Shown here piece after piece: positions 1-9,608 of a DNA stretch of 28,692 bases. The stretch is from Tritrichomonas foetus (Eukaryota > Parabasalia > Tritrichomonadida > Tritrichomonadidae), in the NCBI GenBank assembly GCA_001839685.1, contig MLAK01001191.1, forward strand, positions 1 to 28,692, in the 5' to 3' direction. A program made the position numbers and the translations under genes. How positions within the stretch are numbered: position 1 is the stretch's first letter; each line of letters starts with the position of its first letter. The notes under the pieces were generated by a model. It did no database searches. It was not told the origin of the DNA and saw only the letters and a program-made list of their open reading frames with translations.

Positions 1-209
1 ATAATGAAATTAACGGCTGGAAAAATAACGGGTTTCCTTCAGAATATCATTTCACTTCACATATAACAAAACTCATAGGAAATTGAATCTCTGCCGAAAA
101 ATTTCACTAGTTTCTTTTTTTTATCGTTACTATTAAAGGTCAATAATTTAATCGAAACGATCAGAAAAATTTTCAATTTAATTTCGACATTTTTTATCAC
201 CAAAAATTT
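1..209. other. Upstream region of the HECT ligase gene
   Basis: No gene is seen. The stretch is A+T rich and ends 11 nt after a possible initiator at 197-201. ATCGTTA at 123-129 is TAACGAT on the minus strand, the same heptamer found upstream of the gene at 11661. The far left end may belong to a neighbouring gene outside the window. Confidence 0.5.
197..201 (+). promoter_or_regulatory. Candidate initiator (TCACC) of the HECT gene
   Basis: TCACC lies with its A at 199, 11 nt before the ATG at 210. It matches the trichomonad initiator TCA-Y-W at four of five positions; the last base is C rather than A/T. Transcription start is inferred, not shown. Confidence 0.35.
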
Positions 210-3200
210 ATGAATTCTCTCCTTTTCCCTTCATCACCAATTTTTGAAAACGCCACATTTGAAGATAACATAATACAGTCTTTAATCGATATCGATTCTG
301 ATCCTCCACCTGAAGAGGATTTAATTTTTGTATTTGAAAATGGATTAAAAGAACTTTCAAATAATCATAATCTAGCAACTACCGAGCTTATTATGTACCT
401 TTTAATTAAAATCGAAAGAAAGTGTCCCAAAGCAGATGAAATTTTGACAAAATATTTGTCAAATAAACCAATCCATGTAAACATTTCAGTTTTGGCAATA
501 ATGTGTGGAAAAAATATTGATTTTGATGAAAATTGCGAGATTAGTGATGTTGCATCACTTTTTATCAAATCAAATTTATATTTTAATCAAACGGAAATTA
601 CTCCAGAAAAAGTTGAAAATATGAATAAAATGATTTTGGGCAATGACCCAATATGCTCAGAAATAGCTCTAAAATTAACGAAGCAGGGAAATTTGAGATT
701 AAAACCTGAAAATTTAAATGAAACTGTTTTATTATCTTCACCAAGTCTTCTTTGTGCAATTTCTGATGGAATTGATAATGAAGAAACATTTAATAAATTT
801 AGAAGACCTCTATATAATGCAATAATGCCGAGAAGAGATTCGCATGCAGCTTCAACATTTCTTAAATTATGTAGCGATTTTGGTCGTGGTGAAATAAAAG
901 AATCAGAAATCATTAATTTACTCGAGTTCGTTGATCAACCAATAAATTACATTCAGAGTAAAACTTTACAATTTATTGCAAGTTTAGGTTATAAATGCGG
1001 CTCAAAATTTGGCTCCAAATTGGAAGATTTTCTTTTTCATGATGGAATTAATGAAAGCACAGAAGAAGAATTAATTAATTCTGCTAAAAACGCATTTCTC
1101 CATATTCATCCAAGACCTTTGGCAACTACTTCAATTCCACGATACATTTCCCTTTTAAATGAAGTTGGGGATGAACCAAATCAATATGAATGTTTATTTT
1201 TTGAGTCAAATGCAATAAAAGACGATGGATTGCGAACTTTTCAATTTTGGCAAAAATATTTAACCAAATTAAATAACAATCCAAATTTCGCCCAACTTGA
1301 AAAAGCAAGTAGTATTTTTGTAAATAGTTTTTCCTTTGCAATTTCAAATTTCAATCAAACACAAACAACAAATGAAAATTCACAACCAAATACAAATCAG
1401 AATGACGCTGAAAATAATGGTTTCGTTGATTACCAAAAAATGATGATGGAATTTATTTTTAATTTTATTAAAGAGTATTCATTGATTTCCGAAACTGTAT
1501 GCAATTTTGTTTATTTTGTATGGCAACAAAATTCATCACTGATAAAATTATTTAATGAATCAGATGAAATTTCATACTTATTAGAAGAAAATAATCATTT
1601 CCCATTTTATTTCTGGAAAATATTTCCAGGAATCTTTAAAATCTCTGATTTTGGGTGGAAATATTCATGTATTCAAGGAATGGCTAAAGTTCTCATTAAC
1701 AAACCTCGCGAAAAAATTCCACCATTAGAATTAATGATTTTTCAACAAGATGATCAATCAAATGAAATAATTAAAGATTTTCTCGACAATCACTGTAAAA
1801 ATATGGATACAGTTTTTGATTTCTACACTGACAATGAAAATACCTTTTCTTTAATTTCTTGTGCAACACTTTTTGCCATTACATATTCAAGAACTGAAGA
1901 GGTTGTTTATAATAACATTGAACAATGCTCAGCAGCTTTCTTTTTAGTAGCTTTTCATATCATGGAACTTTTGGGAGAGATTACAACTAAAACAATAACT
2001 CAATTTTATGATTGTAAGCTTTTTGAAAATTTTGGATATGAAATTTTGTTTTATTCTAATACAAATCAAACTGAATCTTTTATTTCACTCACACCATTTA
2101 TTTCTTATGTTATTCAAAATTATATTAGTTTCATTTTAAGACATAGAGATTTCTTTACAATTAGTAAAGTTGGTCAAGTGATTGCAGGTTTATTTAGTCT
2201 ATTATGGTCAAATGAGTTCATTGCTGGAAATCAAAGCAATTTTGAAAAAGAATTTCTTTGTCAATACTTCCATTTTTACTTGTATATCCCCAATGTAACC
2301 AAAGATGAAATCATTCTAAATTTGATTTCCACAGCTGCAAAATATGTAATTCCATTTTTATATGATCATGCCATAGAACTAACCCATTATTTCAACGCAA
2401 TTGTTGATTTAAAGAATATAAATAATCAAATGTTGGAAAATGAAATTTATTCTAAAAGTTTTGATTTAATGAATTTTATTCAAGAGAAATCTCAAAACGA
2501 TTTTTCATTAAATTATATTTACTTTGTTCAAAAATTCTTCAATAAAAACGAATTATATATATTCAATGATATATTAGAAGCGGAATTAGACAAACAAATT
2601 AATGAAAATGGTATTGATGAATTTAAATATATCATTCAATATTTTATGAAGTACAAATCTGTAGAATCAAATAAATCCCAATTAGTAAAAGATGAAAATG
2701 AAAATGCTCTCAAAGATATTGATTTATCGAAATATATTGTTCATGAAAATATGACTCATGACCTTTTATTATCTATCTTAAATTATGTTTCAAGTAAACA
2801 ACTTCAAAAGGAGCATTTTCCAATCATTTTTCAAAAATTGAAGCCATTTGGACTCAAAGAAATTTCAATTTTAAATGACATTTTCTTTGATGAAAATATG
2901 CTTGTTAATATGTTTAGAATCAGTATTGAGCAAACAGAATTATATAAACAGTTCTCAATTACTATTGATTCTATTGCAAACGATTTTTCATTAGAATTTA
3001 GAGATCATCCTTCAGAATTATGTATGGCATTAAATGAAACATTTGTTCGTCCAAATGATGATCGATCAACTTTTATTAAAAGAGCAGAAACATATCCATT
3101 GAGACCAATTGATTCTAAAAAAGTTGATTTCGTGAAATCATTAATTTTTGATATCAATGAAACAGAAAATAATCAAATTGATATGAATACTTTGATGTTT

Positions 3201-6200
3201 TTATGTTCTTTATCGTATCAGCAGCCAAATTTATTCGCTCAGTTCCCGATCGACGATATCGTGAATTTTGTCATAAAAAACGCAGAAATTTTGTTAGAAC
3301 CAAATCTAGAAAACACACTGAGTGTAGTTTATTTAATACATTTTCTATTCAATATTTGTTTATTACCAACAAACCTAGATTATGTTTGCAATACTTTTCT
3401 TCAAAAAATTATTGAATGTAAAGCTACAAAGATAGAATCCATTTTATATCTTACTTTCATTATATCAGTCCTAACATCACCCACTCTTCAATTTATAATG
3501 ACTGGTTTATTGATTAAATATGATTGGAATTCTAATTTATTAACAATGTTAAACTATGAAAATACTGTCAACAATATTTTATTATCGATAACCTATATTT
3601 ATATTTATCAACTCAATTTACTCAATAAGCAAAACGCTCCAATTATTGATGAAATCATTTTAACTGAAAATCCATTTGAAATATCTTTCACTGGCTGCTT
3701 TACTGCAAATCAAATTAATCATAACTTATTATCAATGCTTTATTCCACATATACTCCTTCAAATAATAGCAATTATTCTATAGAAATTGTTAAACTTTTA
3801 AATCGAAGCGGAAGAATCCTAATTACCAATGAAAGATATACCGAAAAGCGATCAATAAAAATTTCTGAATTCTTATGTAAATTATGTGAAACTATGCCTG
3901 AACCGAAAAATCATACACTTCCTCTACCACCAACTGTTAATCCAATTGCATTTTCTCATCTTCCTGATTACCAACAGTCATTGGTCCTTTATCACACGCT
4001 GCCTAAATTACCATCAAACATAGAAATTACACCCCCAATGCGTAGAGTTCTTTTCCATCAACCAAATTGGGCTGCATGTTTCCTTGAAAATCCAAGAGAA
4101 CTTTTATTGCTTACAGAACATTATTTATTTCTTTATCCACTCATTTCACAACTTGAACAAATGAAAGATGAAACAGAAGACGTCACTCCAGAAGATGTAA
4201 CCTTACTCCAATTCTGCCAACCCGAATTATTTGCTAAAATTATTGAAATTTATATTACTGAAGGAAACTCTTTAATAAAAGAAATCATTCATGAAATGGC
4301 AAATAATCTGACATCTTTACTAGCAATTGTTGATATCATAACAAATGATGTTTTCGTTCACAATCCAACAAAAATTCTTGATCTTGTCTATTTGCTTATA
4401 GATAATAATGAATTTCAAAATATCTTTGTAGAAATGCTTGCTAGCCCATTAATTTCAATTGCTGCTATTTTAATTCAACGAAAAGATTATCAAAATGCAT
4501 TTCGAGGAATCAAAATCTTTTTGAAAATGAACTTATATTCAACATCACTAATTCAGCTTTTAACATTGATGTTATTTGACTCACCTTTTGAATATATGAA
4601 AGAAATTTTGATTGTTTTTGCCTCCTTACCAAAAGAAAAGCTAGAAGATGTTTCAAACTATATTGAACTTTCTTTTGATTCATTCATGAAACGATTTGAT
4701 GTACGCAATTTCGAATTACTCCAATTATATCTGAAAAATTTCCAATTTATTGTTCGATCTCGTCACTCTTATCTTCATACTTTATTAAGAAATCTTTTAC
4801 ATGATTATCAAAGTATTAGTTTACCATCAATTGGCACACTTTTTGATGTTCTTTGTCCTCCAAGAACCAATTCTCTATCAATTAAAGCGAGTTCCTCAAA
4901 TTCTTCCAATTTAACAGCAATGACAAATAATCAGCCAAATAATAAAAATTTGGATGAAAATAATATTTTGAATATCCCACCAATTCTGAAAAGTCAATCA
5001 CCTGAATTTTGGAAGATCGTTGAAGAAAATCAAAGTTTACTTTCTAGACTCATTGAAGAAAGAAACAGTCGTTTAAATAAAGAGTTGAAATTTTTGACGG
5101 CATATCCAGAAACACTTCTCTTCCAACCAAGAATGAAATTTTTCCGAGCAATGCAAAATCGAAAAATATTACCTGGTTCTTTTCATTTAAATGTAACACG
5201 TGAAAAAATCTTAGAAGACTCTTTTAAAGCCCTTCTTTCATCTCCAAAAGATACGATTCTACAAACGTTTAAGATAAAATTTGTTGGTGAACGAGGAATT
5301 GATGCTGGTGGTTTAACAAGAGAATGGTTTACAAGTTTGGTTAATGAATTATTTAATCCCAACTATGCATTATTTTCACCAAGTTCAAATGGGCGCTCAA
5401 ATCGACCAAATCCAAGTTCATATGTTAATCCAGACCATATTGCATTCTTCCGATTTGCAGGACGAATTATTGCTCGTGCATTAATTGAAGGAATTCCAGT
5501 TTCTGCCCATTTTTCGCGCGGTTTCTTAAAACAAATTCTTGGACTTCCAAATACTATTTCCGATATAGAAGATGCTGATGAAGAATTGCATCGATCATTT
5601 GTTTGGATCTTAAATAATGACATTAATGAATTAGAAATGACATTTACAGCAGATTTCGATGATATGGGAAATCATAAATTAATTGAACTTAAACCAAATG
5701 GCGCAAATATTCCGGTCACCAATGACAATAAAGAAGAATATATTCAACTCATGGTTAAGCATATTCTTGTTTCATCCATTTCAACACAAACTCGTGCATT
5801 TATTGACGGATTTTATATGCTGATTCCACATAATGAGATTAAAATGTTTAATCCCGATGAATTAAATTTATTAATTTGCGGAATCCCTGAAATTGATATT
5901 GAAGATTTTAAAGCTAATTGTAAATACTCACATCCATATAATGCCATGCATAAAACTATTAAGTTTTTCTTTAATGTAGTTAGTCGATGGAATATGGAAA
6001 ATCGTGCAAAATTACTTCTATTTATAACTGGAACAAGTCAAGTTCCTATTGGTGGCTTTAAAGCTCTGGAGGAAACTGGAAGACCAATAATGATTGAATA
6101 TGGAGGAAATAATACCAGATTTCCTGTTGCACATACTTGCACCAATACCCTCGATTTGCCAACATATGAAAATGAAGAAGAAATGGAAAGAAAACTTATT

Positions 6201-6239
6201 TTTGCAATTGAAGAATGCAATAATTTTGGAATTTATTAA
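210..6239 (+). CDS. HUWE1/Tom1/UPL-type HECT E3 ubiquitin ligase
   Basis: A 2009-residue E3 ubiquitin ligase that would take ubiquitin from an E2 onto a cysteine and pass it to a substrate lysine. The C-terminal HECT domain spans about residues 1642-2009. Visible family motifs include GERGIDAGGLTREWF, LKPNGANIPVT and the catalytic block PVAHTCTNTLDLP, with the active-site cysteine at residue 1977 (codon 6138-6140), 32 residues from the end as is usual. The HECT sequence follows the HUWE1/Tom1 subgroup closely, including its NPSSYVNPDHIAFFRFAGR-like stretch. The first 1600 residues are helical, A+T-coded, Asn/Ile-rich and without a domain I can name; in this subgroup that part forms an armadillo-like solenoid. 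A low-complexity Ser/Asn linker precedes the HECT part (about residues 1555-1590). It is shorter than HUWE1 (over 4000) or Tom1 (over 3000). The ATG at 210 follows a possible initiator. It converges with the deubiquitinase gene, 157 bp away. HECT call is near certain; subgroup is likely. Confidence 0.95.
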   Translation: MNSLLFPSSPIFENATFEDNIIQSLIDIDSDPPPEEDLIFVFENGLKELSNNHNLATTELIMYLLIKIERKCPKADEILTKYLSNKPIHVNISVLAIMCGKNIDFDENCEISDVASLFIKSNLYFNQTEITPEKVENMNKMILGNDPICSEIALKLTKQGNLRLKPENLNETVLLSSPSLLCAISDGIDNEETFNKFRRPLYNAIMPRRDSHAASTFLKLCSDFGRGEIKESEIINLLEFVDQPINYIQSKTLQFIASLGYKCGSKFGSKLEDFLFHDGINESTEEELINSAKNAFLHIHPRPLATTSIPRYISLLNEVGDEPNQYECLFFESNAIKDDGLRTFQFWQKYLTKLNNNPNFAQLEKASSIFVNSFSFAISNFNQTQTTNENSQPNTNQNDAENNGFVDYQKMMMEFIFNFIKEYSLISETVCNFVYFVWQQNSSLIKLFNESDEISYLLEENNHFPFYFWKIFPGIFKISDFGWKYSCIQGMAKVLINKPREKIPPLELMIFQQDDQSNEIIKDFLDNHCKNMDTVFDFYTDNENTFSLISCATLFAITYSRTEEVVYNNIEQCSAAFFLVAFHIMELLGEITTKTITQFYDCKLFENFGYEILFYSNTNQTESFISLTPFISYVIQNYISFILRHRDFFTISKVGQVIAGLFSLLWSNEFIAGNQSNFEKEFLCQYFHFYLYIPNVTKDEIILNLISTAAKYVIPFLYDHAIELTHYFNAIVDLKNINNQMLENEIYSKSFDLMNFIQEKSQNDFSLNYIYFVQKFFNKNELYIFNDILEAELDKQINENGIDEFKYIIQYFMKYKSVESNKSQLVKDENENALKDIDLSKYIVHENMTHDLLLSILNYVSSKQLQKEHFPIIFQKLKPFGLKEISILNDIFFDENMLVNMFRISIEQTELYKQFSITIDSIANDFSLEFRDHPSELCMALNETFVRPNDDRSTFIKRAETYPLRPIDSKKVDFVKSLIFDINETENNQIDMNTLMFLCSLSYQQPNLFAQFPIDDIVNFVIKNAEILLEPNLENTLSVVYLIHFLFNICLLPTNLDYVCNTFLQKIIECKATKIESILYLTFIISVLTSPTLQFIMTGLLIKYDWNSNLLTMLNYENTVNNILLSITYIYIYQLNLLNKQNAPIIDEIILTENPFEISFTGCFTANQINHNLLSMLYSTYTPSNNSNYSIEIVKLLNRSGRILITNERYTEKRSIKISEFLCKLCETMPEPKNHTLPLPPTVNPIAFSHLPDYQQSLVLYHTLPKLPSNIEITPPMRRVLFHQPNWAACFLENPRELLLLTEHYLFLYPLISQLEQMKDETEDVTPEDVTLLQFCQPELFAKIIEIYITEGNSLIKEIIHEMANNLTSLLAIVDIITNDVFVHNPTKILDLVYLLIDNNEFQNIFVEMLASPLISIAAILIQRKDYQNAFRGIKIFLKMNLYSTSLIQLLTLMLFDSPFEYMKEILIVFASLPKEKLEDVSNYIELSFDSFMKRFDVRNFELLQLYLKNFQFIVRSRHSYLHTLLRNLLHDYQSISLPSIGTLFDVLCPPRTNSLSIKASSSNSSNLTAMTNNQPNNKNLDENNILNIPPILKSQSPEFWKIVEENQSLLSRLIEERNSRLNKELKFLTAYPETLLFQPRMKFFRAMQNRKILPGSFHLNVTREKILEDSFKALLSSPKDTILQTFKIKFVGERGIDAGGLTREWFTSLVNELFNPNYALFSPSSNGRSNRPNPSSYVNPDHIAFFRFAGRIIARALIEGIPVSAHFSRGFLKQILGLPNTISDIEDADEELHRSFVWILNNDINELEMTFTADFDDMGNHKLIELKPNGANIPVTNDNKEEYIQLMVKHILVSSISTQTRAFIDGFYMLIPHNEIKMFNPDELNLLICGIPEIDIEDFKANCKYSHPYNAMHKTIKFFFNVVSRWNMENRAKLLLFITGTSQVPIGGFKALEETGRPIMIEYGGNNTRFPVAHTCTNTLDLPTYENEEEMERKLIFAIEECNNFGIY

Positions 6240-6396
6240 TTGGTAATAACAATAATTAGTTGCATCATTGTCATGGTAACAAAATAGAAAAAGAAAAAAA
6301 AAAATGTTTTAATTGTCTTAATAAAATATATTTAATAATAGTTTTTCTAACACGCTTTTTTTTTAATGATACATATAATTTACAATATGTAATATG
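6240..6396. other. Short convergent intergenic region
   Basis: These 157 bp separate the ends of the HECT ligase and deubiquitinase genes. They hold an A-rich tract near 6290-6304 and TAATAAA near 6319, which may serve as a polyadenylation signal for the plus-strand gene. No gene is seen. Confidence 0.5.
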
Positions 6397-9276
6397 TTAT
6401 TTTGATTTTGGATTCAACTTTATAGATATCACTGGTCTTTCATGATTTAATACTGATCTTGGATTTGCTTGAGTTTGCTGTGATGCTTTGATTAATGAAT
6501 CAAAAACATTCGCATTTTCTTGAACTAAAAGTCCAAAAAATATGTAATTTTCACTCTTAACAGAAATTTCTTTAATATTAATATTTTCCATTTTATCCAT
6601 AATTTTTACAATATTTACAATATCAAGAAATGTGGAATCTTTATTAACATCAAAGAAACCAATAGTTCTGCTACAATTCCATAAATTCTCGGTTCTTACT
6701 TCTATTGTCAACATTTTCTTTTGTTTGATGAATTCTTTGAATTCCGCCATTTTCTTCGGAAAGAAGCCCCTAATTAAATCAACTCGAACATTTTGGAAAT
6801 CATTTTGAGCATCATTAATATTCACAAATTGAGAATGACAAATTTCTGTTGGTGATGGTCCTAAAATTGTTGTCGCAATTCCTTGATTCTGAATGGAAAT
6901 TAAAAATTTGGTATTTTTAGGAAAATTGAAGAAAACTGGTATATATTGGAAAAGAGATTGAATTAAAGTATCTTTAGAAAACCAATATTCTTCTTTTTTA
7001 GTGGTTACATGATTAAGATCAGTCAAAAATAAAGTCAAAGGAACATTGAAATTCATAGAATTGATTGTGGCAGGTTCAACCAAAATCCGATATTCTAGAG
7101 AATAAAATTTATGAAGTAATAAAGCATTTTTGTATTTGTTTGGGGGCAAAAACTTATTTCCAGAATAAATCAAAACTCTTGAAGGCAAAATTTTAAGGTT
7201 TTGTTTTAAATTAATTTGAGTGTTTCGTTGATTCAGATGTTCAGCAAGCATAACTTGAATACTTTGATAGCTTGTATTGGCCATTACTTTTAATTTAATT
7301 TCATTTATATTCAATGTTATTCCATTTTTTGAAATTAATGTAATTGATGAACATGAAGGAACACAAGGAGAATCATTTGTTAAGAAATCATTTTCAAACA
7401 CTAATAAATAATCGTTATTATATTTATAGAATAATGTGGATGTATCGTCAACTGAAAAAAGAACATTTTCTATGTATACAAATACAGGTTCATTAATTGA
7501 CCCATCAGTTACAATGAATTGAATGAAAAATCCTTTAAACGCAAAATCAGATGCACTTTTATTTCCATCAATTGGTCCTAAAAGTGAATTCATTTTTGGA
7601 TAATTTATATAAATTTTGACATTTGAATTCTTAGGAATTCCAATTAATTCAAAAATAGTTTTGTCTTTTTCATTCCAATCAATCCTTTCCCCTTTACCAT
7701 AAATTGTATCTAAAATTGGTTTCTTTGGTGAAAAAGATTTTGTTTTATCCAAATCAATCACATCATCATCTGCTTGCTTGTGAATTGTTTCAGATTGATT
7801 CGAAAGTTTTGTTAAATTAAGAATATTAGCTGAAAAATTATTCGATAATAGTGGTGCAATTTCAACAGGTGCGATTAGATTCTTCCTATTCTCTTCGATA
7901 AAGTCATATCGAACATAACCTACCAGATATGCAACAAAATCATTATGAGCGCCAAATAAATTCATTATTGCTGATTTTCCTCCACCAAAAGTGGCTCGAG
8001 CTTCATTTAATGAAGAAACCGAAACAGTACTATCATTAAATTGAAACCATCTATCATTATCAACTTTAGGAGAAATAAAGGCAACATAATGACCAGAAAT
8101 TAGGCATCCACGATGTGCAACAATTCCCATCATTTTATATCTAGTTTCGTGGGTGTAATTATCAATAACATATTTACTCATGTCAATTTCATTTGGACAA
8201 TCAAATGATGATTTAACTTCTTCACATTCAAAATTACTTTCATTATAAGTAAATCTCATTAAATGAAACATTAAAAATGGTGGTAAAATTTTATATTTCT
8301 TGTATAAAACTGCATCTTGTTTTCCATATTTCTCATCTCCTGTGTCCCATTTTGAATTTCCTGTCATCTTTTCTTTTGTTGAAATTTTATCTAAAGCGCG
8401 TTTTAAATTATGCACACCTTTAACTGGTAAATCAATGTCATTTGAATCTTCAATAATTTCTGATTTGATATCAATTTTTGTACATTGTATAATTCTCATT
8501 GTTTCAACGCCAAATAATGCTTTTCGCTTTTTACAAAATTCTTCACCTAATTCAGTGTCTAGACGATCAAATAACATGGTAATAAATTCATGAGCATCTT
8601 GTTCAATGAAAATCAAATCTCTCAAATTTGAGCCAAAACTCGAAACAAATGTTGTGATTGATAATGGTGTTGTTGAACTTTTCATTTGTCCAAAAACTCT
8701 CTGTAGTTCATATGAAGTTGTATTTGGTTCAGGCTTTTGCCGGAATATTAAAGAAACAAAAGGCGTAATTGATGCCAAATACTGCAAAGATGCAGCAATG
8801 TAGCATGTTAAGCCTAAGTTCATAATACCAACATAAGGAATATTATCACAAACGCATACATTTGATAAACAATGCGATCTAATTTTTATTGATAAAATAA
8901 AATCATTTTTATTTATTTTTTCATGAATATCATATTTTTTTCCAAATTTGTTTGAATTTTGTAAATTTTGACTTGAAATTGGAATTGAAATAAATGGCCG
9001 ATTCAATGAAAAAGAAGAAACCGTTGTAAAGGGTTTTTCGTCATTTATCACAAAATCAAATAAATATCTGACATCGTCATATTGGCACAGCGATGATGAA
9101 TATGTCAAATATATTGTTAGGCCTTGCGTTTCATAAAAATAAACAGCTGTGAAAGATGAATACGATTGTGAAAAAGTTTCTGAAAATGTCGGTTTTCCCG
9201 CTGTTTTTGGAGGAACTAAAAATGTAAAGGAAGGCGAATTGGATGGAATTTTTGGACGCGAATAAAAAGGCCACAT
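6397..9276 (-). CDS. USP7-like ubiquitin-specific protease (MATH-like + USP + C-terminal ubiquitin-like region)
   Basis: A cysteine protease that would remove ubiquitin from proteins. I start it at the ATG at 9276 (959 aa). The frame is open for 11 more codons upstream, but those begin with TTG, and a TCATT initiator lies 20 nt before the ATG. Residues about 5-135 look like a divergent MATH/TRAF domain, as in USP7. The USP domain follows: cysteine box NLGLTCYIAASLQYL (Cys158), EQDAHEF box, and histidine box SGHYVAFI (His396) followed by WFQFND. The third catalytic position is Asn414 where USP7 has Asp. The stretch SKWDTGDEKYG then LPPFLMFHLMRFTY is typical of USP7. The remaining 500 residues are divergent and fit the place of the USP7 ubiquitin-like/ICP0-binding modules, but I cannot confirm them. 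USP identity is sure; USP7 subgroup is likely. Stop is TAA at 6397-6399. Confidence 0.93.
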   Translation of the reverse strand: MWPFYSRPKIPSNSPSFTFLVPPKTAGKPTFSETFSQSYSSFTAVYFYETQGLTIYLTYSSSLCQYDDVRYLFDFVINDEKPFTTVSSFSLNRPFISIPISSQNLQNSNKFGKKYDIHEKINKNDFILSIKIRSHCLSNVCVCDNIPYVGIMNLGLTCYIAASLQYLASITPFVSLIFRQKPEPNTTSYELQRVFGQMKSSTTPLSITTFVSSFGSNLRDLIFIEQDAHEFITMLFDRLDTELGEEFCKKRKALFGVETMRIIQCTKIDIKSEIIEDSNDIDLPVKGVHNLKRALDKISTKEKMTGNSKWDTGDEKYGKQDAVLYKKYKILPPFLMFHLMRFTYNESNFECEEVKSSFDCPNEIDMSKYVIDNYTHETRYKMMGIVAHRGCLISGHYVAFISPKVDNDRWFQFNDSTVSVSSLNEARATFGGGKSAIMNLFGAHNDFVAYLVGYVRYDFIEENRKNLIAPVEIAPLLSNNFSANILNLTKLSNQSETIHKQADDDVIDLDKTKSFSPKKPILDTIYGKGERIDWNEKDKTIFELIGIPKNSNVKIYINYPKMNSLLGPIDGNKSASDFAFKGFFIQFIVTDGSINEPVFVYIENVLFSVDDTSTLFYKYNNDYLLVFENDFLTNDSPCVPSCSSITLISKNGITLNINEIKLKVMANTSYQSIQVMLAEHLNQRNTQINLKQNLKILPSRVLIYSGNKFLPPNKYKNALLLHKFYSLEYRILVEPATINSMNFNVPLTLFLTDLNHVTTKKEEYWFSKDTLIQSLFQYIPVFFNFPKNTKFLISIQNQGIATTILGPSPTEICHSQFVNINDAQNDFQNVRVDLIRGFFPKKMAEFKEFIKQKKMLTIEVRTENLWNCSRTIGFFDVNKDSTFLDIVNIVKIMDKMENINIKEISVKSENYIFFGLLVQENANVFDSLIKASQQTQANPRSVLNHERPVISIKLNPKSK

Positions 9277-9608
9277 TCGACCAAATATTAAAAAATGATC
9301 GAAGGTCAATTTGACAGTATTATTTGACGATGTTGGGCTGAATATTTCACCTTAGAAACTTTTCAAGCATAAATCTGGTCACAGCACGAAACACAAAATG
9401 ATCCTATATATTTTCCTTTTATTAGGCATCTAGAAGTATAGTGAATTCTAAACATCATTTTTTAAAAAAATCAATAATTAGGAGTTATTAGAAATATGAT
9501 TTGATTCCTTTTTTTTTATTTCATTCAATTTCTAACAATCGTTAGTGAATGAATGTAAAAACTAAACAATAAAACAAAAAGAAAATAATTATGAATATTA
9601 TTTAGTGA
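9277..9608. other. Intergenic region between two minus-strand genes
   Basis: About 330 bp holding the promoter side of the deubiquitinase gene and the 3' end of the ZIP-like gene. On the minus strand TAAA occurs a few bases after the TGA stop of the ZIP-like gene. ATCGTTA at 9538-9544 is a minus-strand TAACGAT. No gene is seen. Confidence 0.5.
9294..9298 (-). promoter_or_regulatory. Candidate initiator (TCATT) of the USP7-like gene
   Basis: On the minus strand TCATT has its A at 9296, 20 nt upstream of the ATG at 9276. It matches the trichomonad initiator TCA-Y-W fully and supports this ATG over the upstream TTG at 9309, which lies outside the predicted transcript. Confidence 0.4.

Noticed and set aside
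6260..6445. 61-codon plus-strand frame after the HECT gene
   Set aside because: It overlaps the end of the deubiquitinase gene and is made of A+T-rich low-complexity residues with no family resemblance.
9277..9309. Eleven extra codons at the start of the USP7-like frame
   Set aside because: They open with TTG, not ATG, and lie partly upstream of the predicted initiator at 9296. The ATG at 9276 is the sound start.
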